DNA of 64,000 nucleotides from Symbiodinium natans. Lineage: Eukaryota > Sar > Dinophyceae > Suessiales > Symbiodiniaceae. Made by a program: the position numbers and the translations under genes. Of the stretch, positions 1 through 9,900 are shown in pieces (position 1 is the first letter of the stretch; each line of letters opens with the position of its first letter). The notes below the pieces were generated by a model. The model did no database searches and was not told where the DNA came from. It saw only the letters and a list, made by a program, of their open reading frames with translations. The stretch is taken from contig CAJNDS010001112.1 of NCBI GenBank assembly GCA_905221605.1, positions 1,433,972 through 1,497,971 on the forward strand. The letters are read 5' to 3'.

Positions 1-900
1 TTTACGCAGCAAGAACAATCACCTTAAGCTTTCCGTTGCTCTTGTCCTGACAGTTGAGAGCTCTGTCTGCATATCTCTTTTCTGCGTGTTCAAAACACAT
101 TTCTACGATGAGGTTGTTCGGACGTGGACAGACAGTTCCCTGCCAAAAAAAACCCTGCACCCTCTGTAGGTGTGGGACGCCAGCTTCACCACCAAGCTGA
201 GTCAGGACGGCTCCCTAAACCCTAAACCCTGAACCCTGAACCCGAAACCCTAATCAGGGCTGTAGGCTTGCGAGTTCATGGATTGGAGTCTCCTTGGTTG
301 GCTGTGTTTGGGGTCCCAAGACCCAGGTGTTTCAGGCTTTGGGCTTTATTCGGCTTTAAGGCTTTTTAGGGTTTAGGGTTTTTAGGGTTTAGGGCTTAGG
401 GTTTAGGGTTTAGGGGCCCCCTTGACCTCAAGCCCAAATACCGCAAGGGGCTCTCCTTGACAAGCTTCTGAGTCTCCCGAACCTGAATTTGGGAAATGGC
501 AGCGAACTTTTCTTAGGGTTTAGGTTTAGGAAAAAGGGGGGTTCGAGTACATTGATTCTCAATGCCGGCAATGTCACGAAATTTGCTTGCGTGTGCGTGC
601 GTGTCTCTGTGTGCGTGTGTGTGTGTCTCTCTCTCTCTCTCTGCGCGCGTTTGCGTTTTGCGCTTTTGCAGCCACAAGGACCGGTCCCTCATGTGGCTGC
701 TGCCTTTAGGAGGGGCAACCTTCAGAAGTCGTTCCACCCCATGCAACCCAAGAACCCTACTTCAGATGCCCACCAACCTCCACCCTAAACCCTAAACCCT
801 AAGCCTAAACCCTAAACCCTAAACCCTAAACCCTGCTGAAAGCCCCTCCTGCCAAGTCGCGCCCAGGGGAGTTTGGGAGGCAGCCAGCCAAGCCAGATCT
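1..900. other. Window edge: unassigned sequence with short telomeric tracts and GT/CT microsatellite
   Basis: Short CCCTAAA runs at 215-252 and 782-834, TTTAGGG at 364-412, and a (GT)/(CT) stretch at 585-645. Apart from the candidate NHL exon at 169-213 no coding island is convincing. Confidence 0.5.
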
Positions 901-3900
901 GCATCGCCCCAGGCCAGAATCGCCTTTCATGGGTTTAGGGTTTAGGGTCTAGGGTTTAGGGTCTAGGGTTTAGGGGTTTAGGGTTTAGCGTTAGGGTTTT
1001 AGGGTTTAGGGTTTAGGGTTTAGGGTTTAGGGTTTAGGGTTTAGGGTTTAGGGTTTAGGGTTTAGGGTTTAGGGTTTAGGGTTTAGGGTTTAGGGTTTAG
1101 GGTTTAGGGTTTAGGGTGCTGCAGGCGCCCTGAAGCAAAAAACGGGCTGATGTAGGCTGGTGGGATAGGTCGCGAGCTGAGAGGGGTAGGTTCGAATCTA
1201 AACCCTAAACCCTAAACCCTAAACCCTAAACCCTAAACCCTAAACCCTAAACCCTAAGCCCTAAACCGTGGTGCACACGAGGTAGAGTCTTGAGACATTG
1301 CGGGGGTGCAGCTCCACATCTCAAGACCCCGGGCGCCTCCACAGCCCTAAGTTGGGATGTCCCCCTTATACTACCAGTCCTGAATTGGCATTAGAGTACC
1401 ACCGATTTAGAATACCCCTTAGTTAAGGGAATGGAATATACCTTGAACCATATGAAGGATCCCTATAGCAATTAAGCAGTTGTTGCGCTCTTTGGGTAGT
1501 CCCCCCCCCATTATCATCCCTATTCAGGATTGTTAGTACAAGGGGGAAAATCCCAATCCCTACGTTCAAAAACCCTAAACCCTAAACCCTAAACCTATGC
1601 CCCCGTAACCCCTTTTGGGATGGCCTTCCTAGCCTCATGAGGAGGCGAGCTCCTGGTGGCTTTTCGAAGTGGCTATGTGACTTGGCGGGTTCCCTAAACC
1701 CTAAACCCCCTAAACCCTAACCCTAAATCCTAAACCCTAAACCCTAAACCCTAAACCCTAAACCCTAAACCCTAAACCCTAAACCCTAAACCCTAAACCC
1801 TATACCCTATACCCTATACCCTATACCCTATACCCTATACCCTAAACCCTAAACCCTATACCCTATACCCTAAACCCTAAACCCTTACTGGATGTGGGCG
1901 ATGATTTATCTCTGGGCCGCCTGACGGGGTGCTTGTGTCATGGAAACCCCCTCCTGGCACAGCAGACAGTATAAGACAGCCTAAGGGGCATGAAGGTGAT
2001 GAATGTGTGTATGTGTGTGTGTGTGGGGGGGGGGGGGTGCCGAAAGTATTGCGCGTACTGAGCTGAAGGAATAAAAATGCTTGAACTGAAGCGAAAACTA
2101 CATTTCTGCGGACATCTGCACGGCGCTGAGGTACAGATGATGGACGCCGAAGACTTGAGCCCAAAGGGACCGCAGTGCTGACCTTAGGAACTCGGCCCCG
2201 CCAGGCCTTAGGCAGGTAGGGTGGATTGGCGCTGTTTTTGCTGGTAGGTAGTTAGGCTGGTCTAGGGGCATCGAGACATGCACAGAGCAAAGCGAAGTGT
2301 TAGAACCTCAAGCTCTCAAACCCTTTTAGGGTCAGAGCCCTCTTCGAGGTCTCCCCCCCCCACCCCTAAACCCTAAACCCTAAACCCTAAGCCCCAAACC
2401 TAAACCCTAAACCCTAAACCCCAAACCCTAAACCCTAAACCCTAAACCCTAAACCCTAAACCCTTGGTCGAGGCTTCGCCCCCGCGAAGGCCGCTTCTCC
2501 CCCTCCGGCGTGGCCGTGGTCGGAGACCGCGTGCCTCGAACACATGGGGGTGGGGTTTAGGGTTTAGGGTTTGGGTTTAGGGTTTGGGGTTTGGGGTTTG
2601 GGGTTTGGGGTTTAGGGTTTAGGGTTTAGGGTTTAGGGTTTAGGGTTGTTGGGGGTTTAGGGTTGGGCTTCCGGGGCCCCAAACCCTGAACGGTCTAGAC
2701 GTGAAGACCCAGGGTCCAGGGTAAGTGAAAAGCCCTTTGAAGAAAGCCCAGGTGTTCGTGAGCTGTGCCCGGACTTCGATGCTACACCAGCTCTCTTGCC
2801 TGGCAAGTGGGGCCTCAAGCCTACACCCTTAGCTTCGGGACCCTAAACCCTGAACCCCAAACCCCGACACCCAATTCCCAATTCCCAATTCCCAATTCCC
2901 AATTCCCAATTCCCAATGAATGTCAATTGGCTTTAAGAGGGGAACCCTAAACCCCAGCACACCCCAAAAATAGCATAATCCTCATGATAGGAACCCCAAG
3001 AATTTAAAGGGTACCCCTATTTTCGGAAACCCTCCCATATCGGGCGCTAAAGTACTTACTAGGAACCCCATTAAGTACCAAGAATTAAGGAATATACCCT
3101 AATCTATACTCAGGATCCTTATTATGAATTAGGGCATGTATACCTTAATTAAGGGGTTTATGGAAGGTCTGGGTATGACCGAGGTTTAGCTTGACGGACG
3201 GAAGCCACCTGGACCAGAGAAAAGGTGGCAGCTGGGAGACGCAATCGGATTTGGTGTTTTGGGGCTTCAGAGGTTGGGAGGTTGGGATGTTCCCCCTTAG
3301 ACTAGCAGTCCTTGATAGGGATTCTAGTACCCCCTATGATAAATCCCTATTGAGGGTTTAGGGTTTAGGGTTTAGGGTTTAGGGGCAAAGTCCCAACTTA
3401 GAGGCTTTGTAGGGTCTTCTTGGGGGGATGGTTTGCTTTGGGGCGTTGGGAGCTAGAAGGCCTTGTAGGCCTTTTGGGGTTTGCTGCGTAGGGCTTCGAG
3501 GCTCGGGGCTTTGTAGGCGTTAGTCAGTGCAGAAAACGGACGAGAAACAAAAAGCCTTTTTTTATAACTCGCAAAGGTTCGAATTCCCTAAGCGGACTCT
3601 TCAACGGTAGATCTTAACTCCATAGCCTTGTAGAACATCTGAAGCCATCCATTCCATAAGCCCGAAACGAAAGACCTTCAGCCCAACCTCTCTTAGGGTT
3701 CAGGGTTTAGGGTTTGCAGGCCTTCAGCCCTACACTACTTTATCATTGGTATTTTGTTTTTAGCGCGGGCGTGATAAATTACTACCCCCCAACCACAAGA
3801 AACAAAACCTAAACCTGAGGCGCACACTGGGAGCTTATGGCGCCGAACGGGATGGCGGTGATCGAGGACTCGGCATTCTTTTTCAAAGCGTTCGAGGGCG

Positions 3901-6900
3901 CGCCCCGGTGAGGCTCGTGGCCTGCGCATTCCCATGTGCGGTGAGGCGTTCTTTCCGGGCCGCTGGACTCACCTGCACCTGCCCAGCTGCCCTCAAACTC
4001 CCAACCGTTCGGCGCCCAAAGTCCGAAGCCCGAAGCCCCGAAACCCGAAAAAAAGATGGCCCCAACTGGCCCCAACCCCAGCAAGGGACAAGATCACAGC
4101 TCCCCGAAAGTCTCATGCCCGAAGCTCAGTTTACGGAATTAGGGGTACCTTATTGGGGCCCTTATAATAAGGGGATACGACTATTTGGGGGTCTGTTTTC
4201 CCTAAACCCTAAACCCTAAACCCTAAACCCTAAACCCTAAACCCTAAACCCTAAACCCTAAACCCTAAACCCTAAACCCTAAACCCTAAACCCTAAACCC
4301 TAAACCCTATTCTTTCAAACCCCCCAAGTGGCGATGGGGCATGTTGCGCTCCGAAGGATCGCGTGCTGGCCATCGCCGACCGCGGACTTGCTACTCTGCA
4401 TCGACAGCTCTCAGGGTTCTTGCACCTCCTAACCCTAAACCTTAAACCCTATAACCCTATAACCTATATAATTACCCTAAACCCTGTGTGGTGTTTCATG
4501 CTGGCGCCAGATGTTTGCCCTTCGGAAATGGTGCTGCGGAAGCCCTAAACCCTAAACCCTACACCCTACACCCTAAACCCTAAACCCTAAACCCTAAACC
4601 CTAAACCCTAAACCTCCCCCTTTCCCAAGTGCCCTCCGCCGAGCACCGCGTGCTGCTGCTGGATACGGAGACTTTGGAGCTACGTGGGCAGGTGCCCGAC
4701 GTTGAGGCCGAGCTCCCCAAAGAGCCCAATACCCCTTAATTAAGGGTTTAGGGTTTAGGGTGGCTACGGCTCAAGGTTTTTGCTCGAGTTGCCTTTTTTG
4801 TCTTGGGGAGTGGGAGCGGCGTAACATGGAAGTACCGATTGTGTCCGACTCTGATGATGAGATGGCGCTGGCCGAAAGGCCCGGGGTCGTTGTGAAGAGA
4901 GAGCGGTCCCCGAGCCCTGCCCCGGATGTACTTCTTGACCGGATGTTGAACCAACGGGCCGAAGCTTCCCTGGCAAATCCCGCATCTGTGCCTCTCTGGG
5001 TTGAGCGAATCGAACGTAACATTGGTGGTCAGTTGGGTCAACTAACAGAGGCAATTGCTGGATTCCACACCACTGTGGGTGGGATGGATCGCAGACTGCT
5101 AGCCCTGGAAGAGAGGCCCCCCCCTACCGATCCCCGGGTAGACAGACTGGTGGAGCAGATGGAAGGGATACAACGTCAACTGCAAAGCGGGCATCCGGCT
5201 GCAAGCCGGGCCTACCAGCATGAACCTCCTGGAGATGCAGCCGATCCGCCGCCAGGGTTGCGCAACTACATGGGGGTCCCTCAAGGGCAAGATAAGAACT
5301 TCTCTCACCTTGTTCTGGGAGGATGGCCTCTTGACACCCCTCGGGGGGTGCTAGATGCAGATGCGTGGAGCTTCATCAGGACATGGCAGGTAGCTGATGC
5401 TGAGCAAGTTGACAAAGTCGTCGTTTATGGTCGAAGGGCACAGGTTGCACATGTGCTCCTGAAAACCATGCCCTATGAAGAGGCAAAGGAACGGTACTAC
5501 AGGCTAAGGGAGGCCTACAACGAGAAGTACCAGTGTCAGCCTGGGGACTTGTTATGGTTGTCACCTTCTAAGCCACTGGCTGCAAGACTACGGAACAAGG
5601 CAACTAAGGCTGCCCGAGACAAGCTCGAACTCCTGTGTGGGGGCAATCAAGTAGCCAAGGATTCTGTTGACACAGATTGGGGGAAGCAGATCGTGTGGCT
5701 CCGTGACACGAGGGTTGCTGCAGGAAACGCTGCTTCTCTTTTGGCTGCCACAGGTTCCCGTGTCGTCGTACGACGCTGGAGGGCTGAGCAGGGTGAGGAC
5801 ATGCTCTTTCATTTCAATGTGTCTGCCATTGCGTCTATCTTGGAAAGCCCAGAAGGCGAAGTTGAAACGAATCTCCAAACTGACTGACCTCCAGCACCTG
5901 TGAGTCACAACGTTGTTGACACTCTGGTCTACATCTCCTGGAATATACAGGGGAAATCGCTTTTCAAGTTTGGGGCATGGAGCGAGTTAACGTTTTGTGC
6001 GCCGGATGTTTTGTTGTTGCAGGAGGTTGGAGGCTTCGGGGATCTCCAAGCAATAGCGGGCAGCGTCCCAGGCCCTCTTAAGGAGGTGCGTCTGGGAAGT
6101 GAATTCCATGCCGGCCTTGGCGGCTATACAATCTTAGGAAGCTCCACTACTTCCTCGTACTTGGCGCAGGTGATTGCTGTTCACGAAGATTACCTTGATC
6201 ATGTCATTGACACATACCAAGGGGATCGTTTTATTGCAGCAAGAGTGATGACCAAAGCGGGTGTTAAAGTATGGCTTACCTCGGTACACTTTCCTCATTC
6301 CGATAATGACATGGAGCAGTTTGAAAGGGCCTGCGTGGAGCTCACTCAATTTTTGCGTGGGCGGTTTCGGGACAATGTCGTGCTTGCAGGAGACTGGAAT
6401 GCTTCAGTGGGGGGACATAGAGCCCTGCTGCTTGATGCAACTCTTTCATCACTGCAGTATGTGCCGTATCGACCCGGCGTTCCCACCAGGTTCGGACCTT
6501 GCAGCTCCACAGAATTCGACTATTTTTTCGTCAGTCCTTCGTATCACCATCTTATACGTGTTGGTTCTATCGCCGCCGTCGTAGACAATCCTCAAGCGAG
6601 GCGGGAACTGGGCAGTGATCATTCTGCAGTTGCCCTGCACTTTGACATCAAGAGAAGACACAAACATAGGAGGTACCGAAAACGAAACAAGTGTGGTTCT
6701 TATATGGTGGCATCGGACAAACTTGCTGAGTATGTGGCAACAGGGTGCTTCCACCTGCAGGACATGAACGTGACACAGCAATGGGAGCGTTTTCTCGCGG
6801 TCTCTAATGAGGTCCTGGTTAGAACCCCTACTTTGAAGTACTGCGACCCTGTGGAAATCAAACAACTCTGCAAACAACGGCAGGTAACCCAGGACCCGGA

Positions 6901-9900
6901 AATTAGGGCGTCGATTGCCAGGGTTATCCTTTCTAAACGCTGTGAAGCCAAGCGATCCTGGTGGCGTGACCTTGAAGAACGTGCCTCAAAAGGGGATGCA
7001 GCAGCCATAAGGTACATCCGACAGCGCACCAAAGCACCTGCCTCCTCAGCCGCATTCGTAAGAGAATCTGGTGGCCGTGAAGGGGCAGCGCAAGCAGTTC
7101 GGGAACGCATGAGTTCACTGTTTCAAGCAAGCGATCCGCAAGAGGTCTCAGAGTCCGTGAATACTGTTGTGGAACAACTGTTGACAAAGGGCTCCCAGTA
7201 CTTCCACAACCCCATCACCACACAAGAGGTTCTTGATGCCGTATTCAAGGTGAAGTTGGGGAGGAGTTCCGGCTTGTCTGGGATTTCCGGTGAGTTTTAC
7301 AAGGCCCTCGTACAGCATCAAGATGGTTTGGAGGCACTTCGCACGCACTTTGATTTGCTTCTAAGAACGGGGGATAAGCCCCTGGACTATCAGCAATCCT
7401 ACGTATGTCTTATTCCTAAACTACAAGCCGTTGCAAAAGCTGCGGACCTGCGACCCATCAACTTGCTCGAAACGGTGCACAAGATATACACAACGATCTT
7501 GGGCCACCGCATCAGTGCTCCGTGGCAGTTTCCCAGACATCAGCTGGGAGGCTCCAAGGGGTGCCAGGTCCTGGATGCTTTATTTTGCACGGCCTCCTAT
7601 TTTGACAAGGAAAGTGTCATGAAGCGCTATAGCCTGTGGTTCAATACAGACATTGAGGCTGCTTTTGATTCCGTCTCCCACATTGCCATTGCCAAGTATC
7701 TTCAGGATAAGACCCCCGAACACTTGTCCTTAGAAGCGGCTAGACTGCTGCAGTTATCTACTGACATGGTTCTTCACTTTGAGTACGCCGGGGAACAATT
7801 CTCCATTAAACAGACCCGTGGTATCCCGCAGGGAGGGACACACTCCAGTTTACTTTTTAGCGTTCTTCTCGGGTCGCTTCTGGATGAATTGGCGCGTAAA
7901 TGGGCCGCCGATGGGGAGTGTAACCTACATGGAGTCTTCTTGTGGAGTTATATAGACGATCTGCTTGTATGCTTTCGCGACTGGCCACAAGCATTGAGGT
8001 TGACCGAGCAGCTACAACTTGCATTGTCTACACTGGGATTGCGGGTTAACGTCAAGAAGAGTAGGTTTGTGAGCCATCCGAGCGCACTGGCTGTGCCCAG
8101 AGACACTTTCCCCGCGAATTCCTTGCCGTGCCAATGCCAGTGGGAGGACAAAGCAGTGTTTCTACGCAAGACCTTTCAACACTGGGAGGTGATGGACCAG
8201 TCCACAGGCAACAAACTGGTTCAACATTCAATTGCCTCCTGCAATCTCGCCTTGCAGGAACTGCGACCGCTGATTAAGTGTCACTTCTGGGGAGAGCCCG
8301 TGCGGGGTCTGCAATTTCTCAATCGCTATGTGGCGAGCCGCTTCTTGTGGTATGCCCCCCTGATCGATCCCACTTGTAACAACATTCAACGCCTCAGAGT
8401 GGCGCAGAACTTGGCTATGATCCACTTGTACAAGCTTGGTATCCCTGAAGACGCCCCTTTTGAGGAGGCTATGGTACTTCAAGTTTTGCGTAAAAGAGTC
8501 GCGTACAGCATTTTGGATGTCAATCGACACTTCTCGTGGGCACATCAACTTCTGATCAGGAAATGGGGGTATCTGGGACATTTGGTAAGACGACCGTGTA
8601 GTCACCTAGCGCGTGCAGCCCTGTTCAATGGGGTAAGGGACTTCTGCTCTGGTAAGATAGGTCCGTGGCGGAGTCATGTTCAGTGGCTTTATCAGACTGC
8701 AGTCAATTTCTTTGGGGGTGTGAAACGTGCGGTCACGCCAGAGTGCCTGACACTGGTCGAAGATGCTTTGACTACGTGGGCACAAGACCGCGACGGGTGG
8801 AAGACAGCTGCAGGGAGATTCCTGCAAGAGGACCTTCTTCCTCATGCATATGTGTATCCCACCAACTGGACACGGTGGCAGTCTCCCTATAAGATGAATG
8901 TTCCATGGTTGCGTAGTGTCTATTTGGTGCCAGCTTCTGAGTCGGGGCACCACAGCGATTTTCTTGCTGTTTGGGTTGATCGGGAGGAAGGAGTGATGCA
9001 GTACCGAGTGGGGGAGATTATCACCGATGCTGCTCTCGCAGATATGGTCAGTCATGTCGCAATGATAGCTGAGTTCATTTGTCTGCATCTCCTTGTGTCA
9101 GAAGATCTGGCAGATGGATACCTGCAGGTTTTTCGTAGGGTGCATTATGAGTTTTTGCATCAAGGTAAGGTTGTTTTGTTTGAGTATGTTCCACAAGCTT
9201 TTATTGCTAGGGTTCGGCATCTCAGTCAGTAGTGCTGAGTTTGCGGGATTCTTGGCAGTATTTCGGCAGCGCCCTCAGCATTCCGGCAACGCCCTCAGTC
9301 CGGCTGCAAAAAGGGTTTAGGGTTAATTAAGGAATATACCGTAAATCATGTTAAGGATCTCTATATAAATTAGGCAGTATTCCCTAATTAAGGGATATTG
9401 GGCTCTTTGGGTCTCTTCGTCTTGAGTTGTGGCGCGAGGTGTTGCAGTCTCAGTACAGTTTTGGACCCCAACCCTAAACCCCCCAAAAATCACATCCTTC
9501 AACCCTACATCCCCTGAACTCCCCAAGACCAATTCTGCTCAGACCTGGCGCCAGCAAGCGGGGCCGGCAGCGCTCAAGAAGCCCAACGACGTCGCCGTTG
9601 ACGCTGCTGGCGGGTTGAGGGTTAGGGTTTAGGGTTTAGGGTTTGGGGTTTGGGGTTTAGGGTTTCAAGGTTCGGAATTCGAGTTTCTGGGTTTCAGGGA
9701 AAAGGGCTTTCAGGTTTCTGCACAGCTGGTTGCAGAAAGGTCTCGAGGTTTAGGGCTTCTTTGTTGAGGGACATTCGGGGTGAGCTTCAGGCTTTGGGGT
9801 TTAGGGTCGGGACCCCTAACCCTAAACCCACCGGCTTTGTGAGGCAACCTGCTCGTCATGGACACTCAGAACGAGAGGGTGGCGGTGTTTCGGCAGGACA

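Larger units (their letters stand above)
4744..9322 (+). mobile_element. Full-length APE-type non-LTR retrotransposon (LINE) with telomeric-repeat termini
   Basis: A 4.6-kb element with two ORFs in LINE order, a coiled-coil ORF1 then an endonuclease plus reverse transcriptase ORF2. It is bounded by TTTAGGG on both sides: two units at its 5' edge (4744-4760) and GCAAAAAGGGTTTAGGG at its 3' edge. The whole is flanked by an 8-bp TTAATTAA duplication (4736-4743 and 9323-9330; possibly TTAATTAAGG). The target was a family B foldback element, whose two halves now lie at about 4718-4743 and 9323-9412. Every catalytic motif I looked for is intact, so the insertion is probably young. The telomeric ends resemble the situation of telomere-repeat-targeting LINEs such as TRAS/SART, but here the flanking DNA is internal. 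Confidence 0.9.

Noticed and set aside
931-1117. True chromosome end
   Set aside because: Tracts occur in both orientations throughout, with genes on both sides, so none can be terminal.
4199-4309. CRISPR-like regular repeats
   Set aside because: Seven-base tandem units without spacers in a eukaryotic context.
6449-7110. Minus-strand ORFs of 136-160 codons within the LINE
   Set aside because: Shadows of the intact ORF2, whose catalytic motifs are on the plus strand.
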